Shown here: one piece after another, positions 1 to 9,744 of the stretch
Layout: the number at the start of each line of letters is the position of its first letter
Position numbering within the stretch: the first letter of the stretch is position 1
From: Phymorhynchus buccinoides
Taxonomy: Eukaryota; Mollusca; Gastropoda; Neogastropoda; Raphitomidae
Assembly: GCA_017654935.2 (NCBI GenBank)
Contig: CM065713.1
Location: forward strand, 22,279,872-22,343,871
Reading direction: 5' to 3'
Length of the DNA stretch: 64,000 bases
Program-made: the position numbers and the translations under genes
The notes under the pieces: model-generated
Databases searched by the model: none
Told to the model about the DNA's origin: nothing
What the model saw: only the letters and a program-made list of their open reading frames with translations

Positions 1-94
1 TGGCTACTTTAAAAAAAAAATCATGTTCCGACTTTAAAACCATTGACTCTCTTTCTTAGAAAGCAACCCAGCAAGTAACAAAATCATTCCAACT

Positions 95-420
95 TAATAA
101 TATATCAATCTTTAGTGCCGAACTCTGGGCTATATTAGAAGCTGCTCATACACCAATAACTTTCCAAACCCCCCACGGATCAGTAACTAACAGTATGGTG
201 GGGGACACTCTAGACGCTCTGTCATACAAGAAATTAACCTCATCAAATAACAATTAAGGGAACCGACATCTCGCTTGGCTGGATCCCTTCCCACTGTGGC
301 CTATCGGCGACCGCCGACGGGGCCGCCAAAGAGGCGGCCCTCGGTCGGTCCGGAACCAAAATCCTTTCATCTTGCAAGATTCGATGGTGTGGGCTCGGGA
401 ACTAGAGACCCGTTGTGCGG
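95..420 (+). pseudogene. Degenerate RNase H domain of a non-LTR retrotransposon
   Basis: Two frames hold RNase H-like blocks. Around 103-150 one frame reads IFSAELWAILEAAH, typical of the second conserved acidic block. From 280 another frame reads WIPSHCGLSA followed by AAKEAA, which matches the conserved W(V/I)PSHCG...A..AKEA signature of RNase H domains in non-LTR elements. The frames differ and stops intervene (for example TAG near 412), so the gene is broken. No reverse transcriptase is visible upstream because the window starts here. The GC- and C-rich DNA to about 1200 may be the element's 3' region (inference). Confidence 0.6.
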
Positions 421-1840
421 CCCACACCACCAAATTGTGACAGGGGGTCGACCTAGGCCCGTATTTTTACAGACTAACTAAATAAGAACTGTGATGTGGA
501 GACTTCCTCACAGTAGACCACTTATTTACACAATGCCATACCCCCGAATTAGATAAATTAGTAACAAAACTAAAACAAACAAGATCCCCTTCACAAAACA
601 AACAATCATACAAAGCCAAACAGATGACTGGCAAGCAATAATATGGCTGGCGGAGGCCCTCGGCCAGGCTTCCTTTGGACATCACTTCTAAATCTATCTC
701 TCACTTCTTGTAGCCCCTCCCCGTGACCCCTGGTCTGGTGTATGCTGCCTCTCCAAAGGGTCCTCTCCCAAGTGACTCGGGTGGCTCCCCCCCGTCGGCC
801 GGGGGCCGGGCGGGGGTGCAGGTACGGAACCCTTTCGGCTCCTTTTAGTGTCGCCGCTCCTTCTGGCCGGTGTCCCGGCCGGTGGGGGGTGTCACCTCGG
901 CCCCTCTCGCCCCCAACTTCCAACTGGTCCTTGTCTCCGGGGGCAAGTGAGGCCGGGGGGTGCCGTCCGGGACAGTACGCCCGATTGCCTCTACCAGGGG
1001 CGTGCGGGCCCGGACGGCGCCCCCCGGAGGCTAATCGGCATCAGGTCTAGCCAACCACTACCCACTCCCCCTTCCCCCAAGACCCGGAAATTGTCACATC
1101 GCAGGGGTTCACAAATCCCCAACCTTGTTGGGGATCCCCCCCTCCCCCCCTTTCCTTCTATTGTCCCTTCATAGACCAAGCCCCCTCCCCCCTCTCTATG
1201 GGCTTACAACATGTACATAGCTTATTAACTTAATATGCCTCCCGCGGAAGGTCACCTCGGGGCTTGGCAAACAAGCCTTATTTTTCCGTGGACTGGCAGT
1301 CGAATTTTTAAACATAATTTTAACACAGATCCCTTTTACCAAACTATAACTGAAAATAACATTTTACATATAATAGATTTTATTGGAGTTTTAACCCCCG
1401 GATTGCCCACGGGTCTCCACGGGTGAGCTCTACCCCAAAACGCATTGAATACCCGGTTCGCAGGTCATTCTCTATTATTATCTAAAACCAAAAATTAAAT
1501 CCATATCAAAGTAGTACTCATAAAATCACCCCCTTCAAACATTAAATGCACGAAATATTTCGTCCCTTCAGCCACACAAGCCACCATTTTAACCCACTTT
1601 TTTAGACACTACTCACCTGACTACATTATTCCTCGCCGTCAATGCTGCATTCAGCAATGACACATTCCGATTGTATAAAGGCAGGATGTACATACTTGTA
1701 TATATTTAAAATTTACTATCTCAATTCTTCTCTTTTTTAATCCGCAGTATTTTAGGGCATAGGGAACCCCACGTTTTAGATGGGAGACCGCCCTCTGCGG
1801 GATTAGTTAGAAAAAAAAGAGATTATTTTAACCTGTATAT
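421..1840. other. Retroelement 3' debris; GC-rich then AT-rich, no gene seen
   Basis: 420-1200 is unusually GC-rich with runs of C and G. It follows the RNase H remnant and is plausibly its 3' tail. The open frames here are a by-product of GC richness and match nothing recognised. 1200-1840 becomes AT-rich and shows no recognisable gene or repeat. Confidence 0.35.
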
Positions 1841-1849
1841 AATAGATAG

Positions 1850-1926
1850 AGCAACAGCCGAAAGGATAAGACACTGCACACTCACACTACAGGTCAGAGG
1901 TTCGAACCCGGCCCAACATCTTTTTT
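1850..1926 (+). repeat. tRNA-like sequence (degenerate; Ser/Leu-type head) with T-run
   Basis: AGCCGAAAGGATAAGAC resembles a type II tRNA box A, and GGTTCGAACCC is a perfect box B about 30 bases later, followed by a T6 run at the end that could stop Pol III. The acceptor stem cannot be paired convincingly. It is therefore read as a tRNA pseudogene or the tRNA-derived head of a SINE, not a working tRNA. Confidence 0.4.
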
Positions 1927-2914
1927 CTTTATTTCCGATTTAGTTGTTGTTTTTTACAGCTTCCCATAAACAAACACAACACATATCAACTTTTATAATA
2001 TTTTATTGAATTATATAAATCGTAATAAATAAATATGTACTGTATATAGTTTGTTCCAACAGACCTTCCGCGATATTTTAAAAGATTTTATTAATAAAAA
2101 GTATAATTTTAACCAGTGGTCCTGGAAATTTTAATGATTAATTGTGGAAGATGCTCACCAGTGGAAAATTTTATAAACAGTAACGTTTTAGGTAGATTTT
2201 AAAGGTCAGTCTGTAGAATGCGAGCCCGGTTACAAACAAAAGCCAAGTAATAAGTTAACTTTTGTTTACCCCCCCTCCTCCCCCCCCTCCCTCCCCTCCC
2301 CCCCTTCCCCCCCACCTCCCCCCCCCTCCCTTCCCCCATAGTATCCTGAGCGCGGGTCTCCCTTTTTAAGGTTGAGTACCTCCGGGTGTCTACTTCCCCC
2401 TTCCCCTCCCCTCCCAAGTGGTCCGTGAGCCGATCTCCCACAGGGAGGGGGCGGCCCCATTGTCGGGGGTGACGCGAGGATGTCTCGCGTATCCCCCCTT
2501 CAGTGGGTCTGCCTTCACTTGGTGTGCTGAGATCCTCCGAATCACTCCCCTTCCCCCTCCCCTCCCCTCCCCCCCCCCCCCCCCCCCCACCCTTCTCTCC
2601 CTCTTGTTATATCCCCAGGTAAAACGTTATTGCCCCACATGGCCGAAAGGCCAAAGAGGGCGTTAAGCATCCTCCTTAGAAAGCAATGCAGGCACTTTCT
2701 TTCCTTTCTTTCTTGATCAGTAAAGTATGGTTCTTCTTTCATAACTCATATAAATTACCGTCCATCGGCGGCCTCCCTCCATCTTGCAAGATGATGGTGC
2801 TGCTTACAAGTCACTCGACTTATTTTGTAACTAAATAATGTATCATTATTGAGTATCCCCTTTCATTAATAACCAATACTAAGCTACACCCTTTTGCGTT
2901 CATTAAATCTTATA
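1927..2914. other. AT-rich then poly-pyrimidine DNA with a family C short retroposon (-)
   Basis: 1930-2260 is AT-rich with no feature seen. 2270-2335 and 2545-2605 are C/T-rich with long C runs. 2625-2680 contains the palindromic core GGCCGAAAGGCC in the reverse orientation of the poly-G retroposon at 36597-36732, so this is probably a family C copy on the minus strand. The open frames in the C/T tracts are artefacts. Confidence 0.4.
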
Positions 2915-3130
2915 GGGGAAGACGGGGTAAAAAGCGCATGGGCGGGTAAGAAGCCCACCCCAATTATCTCATGAAATAAACAAATTTCAGTCAAATTTGC
3001 CCATGAGACGAATGCTAGACATTAAACGCTCGTCTCATGGGCAAAATGAGACTGAAATTTTTTCTTCATTTCATGAGATAATTGGGGTGGGCGTCTTACC
3101 CGCCCATGCGCTTTTTACCCCGTCTTCCCC
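2915..3130. mobile_element. Foldback MITE, copy 1 (TA target site)
   Basis: Near-perfect palindrome of about 216 bp. The arms begin GGGGAAGACGGGGTAAAAAG and end with its reverse complement, and the centre holds inverted CCCATGAGACGA blocks. TA dinucleotides flank both ends. It has no coding capacity. TIRs plus a TA duplication fit a non-autonomous Tc1/mariner-type element (inference). Five more copies lie at 29910, 33864, 35405, 49301 and 52451. Confidence 0.85.
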
Positions 3131-3355
3131 TATACTGGTCTTCTTTTTCTTCTTCTGCGCTCAGGCCATACAGAAATGGGGAGCTCAAAGGAAATGGTCC
3201 GACAGTTTTCAAACACAAGACTGCATTCAGCCGTACAAATTTAGTGGATTTGGAGAGAGCCAAAGGAAATAATGAAGGTTTTTTTTTGTCAAAGAGGCAG
3301 GGGAAAAATGGCTACAAAATAAAGGCACAAGAAAGGCACACAAGAATAGTTCATG

Positions 3356-3660
3356 ACGTTCAGTAGTATTTGGTCCTTTAACGAAGCTCAACATACAGAA
3401 GAAAGGCACAAGTACAAGCACATAACTTCCAGAAGACGGTTCAGGTAGTATTTGGTCCTTTAACTAAGCTCAACATACAGAACACACGAAACACAAGACG
3501 TTATTAGTTTGGTCAAAAAACATGGATAAAGGCACACGAAACACAAGCGTTCAGGTAGTATTTGGTCCTTTAACGAAGCTCAACATACAGAAGAAAGGCA
3601 CACGAAACACAAGACGTTCAGGTAGCATTTGGTCCTTTAATGAAGCTCAACATACAGAAT
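3356..3660. repeat. Four-copy irregular minisatellite
   Basis: The motif GTAGTATTTGGTCCTTTAAC followed by GAAGCTCAACATACAGAA recurs starting near 3356, 3438, 3548 and 3614. Spacer lengths vary and contain AGGCACACGAAACACAAG. No function is apparent. Confidence 0.7.
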
Positions 3661-3750
3661 AAAGGCAATATGGGAAAGGACAGTAGGGGGGCTCTGGGAG
3701 CATCTTACTGGAAAACCTCCTGCTGCAGCCCCCACCTCTGATAGTTTGGG

Positions 3751-3984
3751 TTGGATTCCTCGGCAATGCTCCTTCGATCTATGAAAATGGCTGGTAAAGC
3801 AACAGATCCAGAGTCAGACGACCTTAGTGAAGGTGAATTCCCTGAGAATATGGAATATACAACTCCGCTGAGTGGGTTTGGGTTGAGTCAAAATTCTGCG
3901 GGAAAGGGCAGAGGAAGGGGCATGATAAGGCTGTTTGAATCGGCCCAACGACCTGGAAAACTCAGTCTGGGGTCGTCAGACTAA
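3751..3984 (+). CDS. Unrecognised open frame, possible exon
   Basis: The frame encodes about 77 residues with an acidic stretch (ESDDLSEGEFPE) and a GKGRGRGM motif, and ends at TAA (3982-3984). A pyrimidine-rich run and TAG at about 3730-3750 could serve as a splice acceptor. Composition looks less repetitive than its surroundings. It is not recognised. It could be an exon of an unknown gene, a retroelement gag piece, or chance. It lies about 800 bp upstream of the first visible arylsulfatase exon but shows no sulfatase motif. Confidence 0.25.
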   Translation: MDSSAMLLRSMKMAGKATDPESDDLSEGEFPENMEYTTPLSGFGLSQNSAGKGRGRGMIRLFESAQRPGKLSLGSSD

Positions 3985-4380
3985 CAAGCACCAACACGCC
4001 CCCCCCCCTCTCTCCCCCCCTCTCTCTCCCCTCTCTCCCCCCCTCTCCCCATCCCCCCCTTTGGTCCCCCTCTCCCCCCCCCCCCCCTCCTCCCCTCTTC
4101 CAACAACCCAACGGATCAACAATTTCCTAGTTCTCTTATCTGTGCTCTCTCTGTTGTATTATTTCGTCTTCTCAAGCCTTGAGCCTTTTTTCCCCCGGCA
4201 AAAGTGGTCTAGAACCTCCCCGGTTCCGTGGTAAAGTAATCAGAGTGTTGATTGTGGCCACGCACAGTCAAGAAGAAGAAGAAGACGAAATGGGAAAAGG
4301 TGATTCGTGAATTTGGTCGGGGCAGCGGGTGGATGCCTCGTGCCTCCATACGGGGAGGTGGACGACCCCGCCCCCTCCAC

Positions 4381-4741
4381 GAGTCTCTCCCCGTGGGGAT
4401 ACCTTTTGGGGGGGGGTAAAAATAGTTCCCCCACCTTCTGGAAGTTCTGTGCTTGTAACTTCCTATAATCTGCCACTCTCTTTGACTCTGCCTTTTCCCT
4501 TTGCTTTCTATCATCTACTATTTTTTTGACTTATTGCCCCCCCCCCCCCCCCCCCCCCCCCCATTCACCTGCCTTTTTTCAAAAACAATCTTCCAAATAA
4601 TGTTTGTCTTTTGAGCTCCTCCGAAATCGGAATGTGTCGGCTGTACGCTAGCAGGGGAGACCAGTGAAAACTCAAAAAACCGGACACATACGTATCTTAC
4701 CCATTATGGCCATATGACCCAGGAACGCAGAAGAAGAAGAA
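4381..4741 (+). mobile_element. Family A short retroposon (GAA-tailed SINE)
   Basis: This is the fullest copy of family A. The order is GGGGATACC, AATAGTTCCCCCACCTTCTG, GAAGTTCTGTGCTTGTAACT, a pyrimidine-rich middle, GAGCTCCTCCGAAATCGG, and a terminal AGAAGAAGAAG tail. A C-run of about 25 interrupts it at 4538-4562. It ends 35 bp before the splice acceptor of the arylsulfatase exon at 4777. A GAA-tailed end of another copy lies at 4272-4290. Confidence 0.7.
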
Positions 4742-4776
4742 GTGAATTTGGTTACTTCTGTGTTCTACACCTCCAG

Positions 4777-5071
4777 ATACCCGCACACGTTCGGATTGCA
4801 AGACAACACGGTCAACTCCAACATGGTCAACTGGATCAGCGAGAATTTCACCTTCCTTCCGAGAGAGCTCCAGAGGCTGAACTACACCACGCACATGCTG
4901 GGCAAGTGGCACCTGGGTTTCTGCCACCCTGGGTTGACTCCCATAGGTCGTGGGTTCGATTCCTTCTACGGGTTTTTGCTGGGGTCCCACGAGTCGTACT
5001 ACGAGCACACGAAAGGCGGCGGGGCGTTGTATGACTGGTGGGATGACGACCGGGTGGATTATTCCGCTAAG
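4777..5071 (+). CDS. ARSB-like: Arylsulfatase B-like gene, exon with GKWHLG motif
   Basis: Sulfatases of this family hydrolyse sulfate esters; ARSB acts on N-acetylgalactosamine 4-sulfate, in lysosomes or secreted. This exon begins after CTCCAG and ends at AAG before GTTGGA. It starts in phase 2 (one base completes an Arg codon, giving the family's RY..T.GLQ pattern) and ends on a codon boundary. It encodes about 98 residues containing YTTHMLGKWHLG, whose Lys and His correspond to ARSB active-site K145 and H147, then RGFDSFYGFLLGSHESYYEH, matching the family's RGFDTYFGYLLGS...YYSH block. NFT is a possible N-glycosylation site. The preceding exon, which should carry the Asp-Asp metal site and Cys-x-Pro-Ser-Arg formylglycine motif, is not found between 1 and 4776. 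Confidence 0.9.
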
Positions 5072-5229
5072 GTTGGATATTATTGTTATTATTATTTATT
5101 CTCTGTGTGTGTGTGTTCATTCTTTAATTTAACGTCAATCCACCTTACACTGATCTTAGACAAATACAAGGTCAAGGTCAGCACGCCAATAATATATGCT
5201 CGGATGTCTTATAATCTACGTCATACACC

Positions 5230-6365
5230 ACGACCCACAATCTGAAGCGCTTCTGTCAAGTAAAAATGTGGAAAATGTGGATGGAATTTCAGTTTAACGT
5301 CGCGTATCGGCTTTCGCCATGTACGACGGGCTGAACAAACCAACCAGGATATAAACAAAAATTTATGTTCCTGAATCACTGTCTTAGCCAAAAGGCCGAG
5401 AAGCGATCAGAATTTGAACATAAGCTGATGGAAAATGTGGCTTAAACCCCAATTTTTATACCCCAACAACTTTCAAGGCCTACCGTTCTCCTTGACCTTG
5501 ATCGCTTTACCATCATCGGATTTGCCATACACCAATGCACCTACACGCTAAATTTGAAGACTAAGTCCAACATTGTAGAAGTTATGGCCATTTACATAAG
5601 TGTTCAAGGTCATACGCCAAGGTCAAGGTCACGATTGCGATAATCTATGCGCGGATGCCTTCCTCTCTTGGTGACACACCATCACACAAAATTTGACGCG
5701 ATTCTGTCAAGCGGTTCGGGAGAAAACGCGGACGGACGCATGCACGCACAGACGGACGGATGAAACAAAAACAATACTTCCCGAAGCTTCGCTCAGGACC
5801 CCGCATCTCCAGTGGATTTTTTACCCGGCCAGAGGCCGAGGTATTGCGATCGGTTTGTGTGTCTGTCTGTGTATCGATTATCTTATAAAACTACTGTTTG
5901 GATTTTGATTGAAATTGGGGCTTCCTTTCGTTAATCAACACCGTGCTGACCTTGACCTTGAAGTTTGACCTTGAAAACCGACATTTCCTTCTTTGGGCTA
6001 TGTAATTTCCCCCCAGCTTTATCTCGTGAACTAGTGAACAGAATCGCTTCAAATTTCGTGTGGTGGTGTACCATGGTGCAAGGAAGTTTGTATAAAAGAT
6101 CAGCTGTATCGTGAACTACTGAACAGAATCGCTTCAAATTTTGGGCTACGTATTTTATGCGTTCTGTAAGGGTGGAAAGTGGTGTGTTTATTGGGGGGTG
6201 GGGGGTGGGGGAGAGGACATGGTGCAAGGAAGTTTGTATAAAAGTTCAGCTGTATCTCGTGAACTACTGAACAGAATCGCTTCAAATTTTGGGCTATGTA
6301 TTTTATGCGTTCTGTAAGGGTGGAAAGTGGTGTGTTTATTGGGGGGTGGGGGGGGGGAGAGGACA
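5230..6365. repeat. Family F interspersed repeats in the arylsulfatase intron
   Basis: Two stretches (about 5230-5800 and 5900-6365) carry phrases seen again near 23140-23690, 27640-27770 and 60840-61230. These are GACCTTGACCTTGAAGTTTG, GAACAGAATCGCTTCAAATT, and an end with ACGGACGGACG-type motifs followed by CAAAAACAATA. 6110-6190 and 6245-6335 are near-identical direct repeats (about 130 bp apart). No coding content. Confidence 0.6.
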
Positions 6366-6439
6366 TAACTCTGGCCGGGTTTTCATTGTCACAATGCGTT
6401 GCTGCCGCTCGGCGATGCCCTTGTTTACATCGTATCGCT

Positions 6440-6580
6440 AAACAATTCGGGACTTTCCTAGGAGTTGCACTGCCTCCGGCCATTGCCTCCAGGATCGTTC
6501 CCACCATCTTTATATATACTAATGTCCCATATGTGTCTGTTTCAGACCGGAGGACGTTAAACGGATTTTCATTAAGTGTA
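6440..6580 (-). mobile_element. Family B short retroposon fragment
   Basis: It contains GCACTGCCTCCGG.CATTGCC, TCCCATATGTGTCTGTTTCA and CGGAGGACGTTAAAC, shared with copies at 15950, 22715, 26333, 28503, 32607, 34128, 38866 and 58969. It abuts the GT-rich microsatellite. Confidence 0.6.
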
Positions 6581-6599
6581 CGTCTGGGGGAGGATGTGT

Positions 6600-6629
6600 A
6601 CGTGTGTGTGCGTGCGCGTGCGCGTGCGT

Positions 6630-6673
<44 letters not shown>

Positions 6674-6804
6674 GTGTGCGTGTGTGTGTGTGCGTGTGTG
6701 TGTGTGTGTGCGTGCGCGCGCGCGCGCGCGTGTGTGTGTGTGTGCCGCGAGCGCGCACGCGTGTGTGCGTGTGCGAGCGCGCACGCGTGTGTGCGTGTGC
6801 GAGC

Positions 6805-6841
<37 letters not shown>

Positions 6842-6890
6842 AGCGCGCGCGCGCGCGCGTGTGTGTGTTTATGTGTGAGTGTGTGCATGT
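6600..6890. repeat. (GT)n/(CG)n mixed microsatellite
   Basis: An alternating purine-pyrimidine tract of TG and CG dinucleotides, including CGCGCGCG blocks. It can in principle adopt Z-DNA. Long His/Thr or Cys/Val open frames on both strands are artefacts. Confidence 0.95.
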
Positions 6891-6939
6891 ATAGAATAAG
6901 ATCCATCATGATAGTGACTATGGTAATAACATGCCTGTC

Positions 6940-7938
6940 TGTCGTTTCCGACAATGACTGCCAGATAGCAGAGAGGGCAGGTACTATTCTGGCCGGTGGG
7001 CTGGGCGATAATTAGTTTTATGGTGGAGATGCCTTGCCAAGGGTACATCCCCACTCTCTCGGCCAAAGGGATTTGAGGTCCCCAAAAGCCATCCAATCCC
7101 TTTGGCTGCAGCACCAGAGTCGGTGCAAGGGCCCCCCCTCGTTCGAGAGTCACAGTCTTCCACGAAAGACTAAGCTGAACCATGATTTTCCAATACTGTA
7201 GAACATCATTTATAGTACAGCTCTGGTTTACTATTGGCCCTTTCTACAGGCTAATGTCAACCAGTGATAAAAGCCGTTTGAGTAAAGGGCCTAAATACAT
7301 ACTATCATTGAATCTGCAGTATTGCATACTGTATTCTTTTCTATTCCCAGGAAAATTTGACAGAATTTCTTTGGCTGAAAAATTGAAAAATGTCTGACAT
7401 TGAAAGGGTGATAATTAGTGGAAAAGCTTACATCCCCACCCTCTCGGCCTAAAAGGATTTGAGGACAGATGGCGTTGTGGGGAAGGTCCCCAAAGGCCAG
7501 CCAATCCCTTAGGCTGCTGCACTAGAGCCAGTGCAAATGCGCCCCTAGTTTAAGAAATAATTACTATAAATTTGGGGAGGGGGGTGGGGGGTGTATGTGT
7601 ATGCCTATTTGCATGTGTGTGAGCGATTATGTCTTTGTTGAATTTCTTGTTGTTGTTTTTGTAAAGCGCATAGAGCTCCACATTTGGCAGAGGGCAGAGC
7701 GCTATATGGCCACTGCAAAGAACACCTTTTTACAAGAGTGAATGCCCTTGGTGGGTGGGGGAAGATGGTTGAGTACTGACCAAACGAGGGAATAACTCTC
7801 GCCAATAACCCCATTTGAGGCCACTTAATGGCTGCCTTTTGGAAGAGTGAATGCCTTTTTGGATACTAATCAACAAGGGCTTAACTCTTGCCGTCAAGGG
7901 CGTTAATAACCGTACTTGCAGTGGCCAATAAATGCTTC

Positions 7939-7969
<31 letters not shown>

Positions 7970-8013
7970 AGTAAATATGGCTCCGGCCGCCATCTTGTTT
8001 TTGCTTTTGACAG
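6940..8013. repeat. Intron DNA with two related repeat copies and an (ATT)n tract
   Basis: 6955-7140 and 7425-7540 share CATCCCCACTCTCTCGGCC, GATTTGAGG and CCAATCCCTTAGGCTGC-like phrases, also seen near 58000-58100 and 59200. 7670-7740 has GCGCATAGAGCTCCACATTT and GAGCGCTATATGGCC, like the 3' tails of marine-invertebrate SINEs. (ATT)n lies at 7941-7964. 8011-8013 is the acceptor CAG of the next exon. Confidence 0.5.
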
Positions 8014-8274
8014 GGTATCTACCAAACAGAACTGCTCAACTCTCGAGCCGTGCAGATTATACAGAACCATGATGGTAGTGGTGGAGCCAGAAGAGCCAAA
8101 CCTTTCTTCATGTACCTATCCTACGGGGCTCCTCACGGGCCCTTCGAGGTACCGGACTATTACATGACCAGGTATTGCGACCACATCACCAACGTATCGA
8201 GGCGTGTTCACTGCGGCATGATGGCTGCCGTGGATGTTGGCGTGGGAGCCGTTGTCGATGCCTTGAAAGAAAAG
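8014..8274 (+). CDS. ARSB-like: Arylsulfatase B-like gene, catalytic histidine exon
   Basis: The exon is 261 bp, 87 codons, phase 0 at both ends, between TTTTGACAG and AAG/GTAAAG. It contains KPFFMYLSYGAPHGPFEVP, equivalent to the human KPLFLYLALQSVHEPLQVP block; the His corresponds to active-site H242 of ARSB. The following VHCGMMAAVDVGVGAVVDAL matches the family's YAGMVSLMDEAVGNV helix. Relative to the human protein it is of normal length apart from a Gly/Ser/Arg-rich insertion before KPFF. It follows a 2.9-kb intron full of repeats and precedes a 420-bp intron that is mostly CA microsatellite. Confidence 0.92.
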
Positions 8275-8291
8275 GTAAAGGATGCAAGAGA

Positions 8292-8405
8292 GGAAATATC
8301 ACACACACACACACACTCATATACATCTGCACGTATGCGCACGCGCTCACGTAGGCATACACACACACACATATACACACTCACAAATATATATATATAT
8401 GCACG

Positions 8406-8491
<86 letters not shown>

Positions 8492-8603
8492 CACAGTGAT
8501 TTCCATAGCGGTTTAAATCTGATTTTTGTATCAGCTTTATTAGTCCCTGGCTTTCCCCCATGCGCGCACACTCACACTCACACACACACAGACACGCGCA
8601 CGC

Positions 8604-8641
<38 letters not shown>

Positions 8642-8670
8642 ACACACACTTACACACACACTTACTTTCT
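8292..8670. repeat. (CA)n microsatellites filling a 420-bp intron
   Basis: Long CA runs at 8409-8495 and 8570-8665 occupy most of the intron 8275-8694. The donor GTAAAG and acceptor TTTCAG remain intact at the two ends. Confidence 0.95.
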
Positions 8671-8694
8671 CTCTCTCTCATTATCTAATTTCAG

Positions 8695-9004
8695 GGTCTC
8701 TACGAAAATTCCCTGGTCGTGTTCCTCTCAGACAATGGAGGACCCATAAACGGGGGCTCCGTCAACTACCCTCTGAGGGCCGGCAAAAAGAACCTGTATG
8801 AAGGGGGCATCCGATCTTACACCGTGCTCAAACTCCCAGAGGGAGAGGGCCGCAGCAGTAGCAGCAGGCAGCAGCAGCAGCAGCAGCCAGGGAGAGCAGC
8901 AGCAGTAGCAGCAGCAGCAGCAGTATGAAAGGCGAGACGTGGTCGGGTTTGGTTCACGCTGTCGATTGGTTTCCTACTTTTGTCAGCGTCGCTGGTGGGG
9001 GGAG
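8695..9004 (+). CDS. ARSB-like: Arylsulfatase B-like gene, SDNGG exon with repeat-array copy 1 (frameshifted)
   Basis: After TTTCAG, phase 0, the exon encodes FLSDNGGP, whose Asp-Asn pair matches metal ligands D300/N301 of ARSB. It continues with PLRAGKKNLYEGGIR, whose Lys corresponds to K318. An AGC/CAG microsatellite then encodes Ser, Gln and Ala runs. The entering frame reaches TGA at 8926. The conserved continuation (from ATG 8925: MKGETWSG, then LVHAVDWFPTFVSVAG, matching ARSB LIHISDWLPTLVKLARG) lies in the other frame, so a net indel sits within the Ser/Gln repeat. The donor GAG/GTGAGT follows 9004, leaving two bases as the next exon requires. The break may be a true mutation, a polymorphism, or an assembly error in the microsatellite. 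Confidence 0.82.
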
Positions 9005-9091
9005 GTGAGTGGATACCCGGGGAGTCTTTCGTATAAATAGTTCCCCCACCTTCTGGAAGTTCTGTGCTTGTAGTTTCCTCTAATCTGTCAG

Positions 9092-9202
9092 TAGTAGTAG
9101 TAGCAGCAGCAGCAGTAGCAGTATGAAAGGCGCGACGTGGTCGGGTTTGGTTCACGCTGTCGATTGGTTTCCTACTTTTGTCAGCGTCGCTGGTGGGGGG
9201 AG
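9092..9202 (+). CDS. ARSB-like: Tandem exon copy 2 of the arylsulfatase DWFPTF block (intact)
   Basis: 111 nt between CTGTCAG and AG/GTGAGT. One base completes a codon from the previous exon. About ten Ser codons (AGT/AGC) follow, then MKGATWSG and LVHAVDWFPTFVSVAGG, with two bases left over. Length divisible by three and equal phase at both ends mean it can be included or skipped without changing frame. It is nearly identical to copies 1, 3 and 4. Whether it is spliced in is unknown. Confidence 0.6.
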
Positions 9203-9289
9203 GTGAGTGGATACCCGGGGAGTCTTTCGTATAAATAGTTCCCCCACCTTCTGGAAGTTATGTGCTTGTAGCTTCCTCTAATCTGTCAG

Positions 9290-9418
9290 TAGTAGTAGTA
9301 GCAGCAGTAGTAGCAGCAGCAGCAGCAGCAGTAGCAGTATGAAAGGCGCGACGTGGTCGGGTTTGGTTCACGCTGTCGATTGGTTTCCTACTTTTGTCAG
9401 CGTCGCTAGAGGGGGGAG
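9290..9418 (+). CDS. ARSB-like: Tandem exon copy 3 of the arylsulfatase DWFPTF block (intact)
   Basis: 129 nt, same phase as copy 2, with about sixteen Ser codons before MKGATWSG. Near its end it reads VSVARGG instead of VSVAGGG because of a GGTGGG-to-AGAGGG-type change. The human counterpart also has ARG at this point. Acceptor CTGTCAG and donor GTGAGT are both intact. Confidence 0.6.
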
Positions 9419-9505
9419 GTGAGTGGATACCGGGGGAGTCTTTCGTACAAATAGTTCCCCCACCTTCTGGAAGTTCTGTGCTTGTAGCTTCCTCTAATCT
9501 GTCAG

Positions 9506-9627
9506 TAGTAGTAGTAGCAGTAGTAGTAGCACAGCAGCAGTAGCAGTATGAAAGGCGAGACATGGTCGGGTTTGGTTCACGCTGTCGATTGGTTTCCTAC
9601 TTTTGTCAGCGTCGCTGGTGGGGGGAG
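9506..9627 (+). pseudogene. ARSB-like: Tandem exon copy 4 of the arylsulfatase DWFPTF block (frameshifted)
   Basis: 122 nt with intact acceptor and donor. The Ser-repeat contains an extra CA (AGCACAGCAG), so the phase used by copies 2 and 3 runs into TGA just before the MKGETWSG segment. The downstream intron starts GTGAGTC but then diverges into unrelated T/G-rich DNA rather than the 87-nt unit, so this is the array's distal end. Confidence 0.55.
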
Positions 9628-9744
9628 GTGAGTCTAAAATGTTTGAGGGTGGGGTGGGGGTGGGGGGGGGGGGGCTGAGGATGGCGGGGGGTGTTGAGTG
9701 GTGGTGGTGGTCTGTCTGTGTGTGTTCGTGTATGTGCATTTTTT

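Larger units (their letters stand above)
9005..9505 (+). repeat. Three identical-length 87-nt introns derived from family A SINE
   Basis: 9005-9091, 9203-9289 and 9419-9505 are each exactly 87 nt. Each starts GTGAGTGGATACC and ends CTAATCTGTCAG, and contains AGTTCCCCCACCTTCTGGAAG. From GGATACC to CTGTCA the sequence matches the family A retroposon (compare 4400-4480), so the polypyrimidine tract and acceptor are SINE-derived. They separate the four exon copies. Confidence 0.75.

Noticed and set aside
1..4776. Upstream arylsulfatase exon with the Cys-x-Pro-Ser-Arg motif
   Set aside because: I looked for it in all frames of the open stretches and found none. The exon is probably beyond the window edge or missing.
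4714..5034. Frames overlapping the 4777 arylsulfatase exon on both strands
   Set aside because: Shadows of the real exon. Only one frame carries GKWHLG and the splice-consistent boundaries.
6100..6954. 284-codon minus-strand frame of His/Thr repeats
   Set aside because: It is the translation of a GT/CG microsatellite plus flanking repeats. The opposite strand is also open, as expected of dinucleotide DNA.
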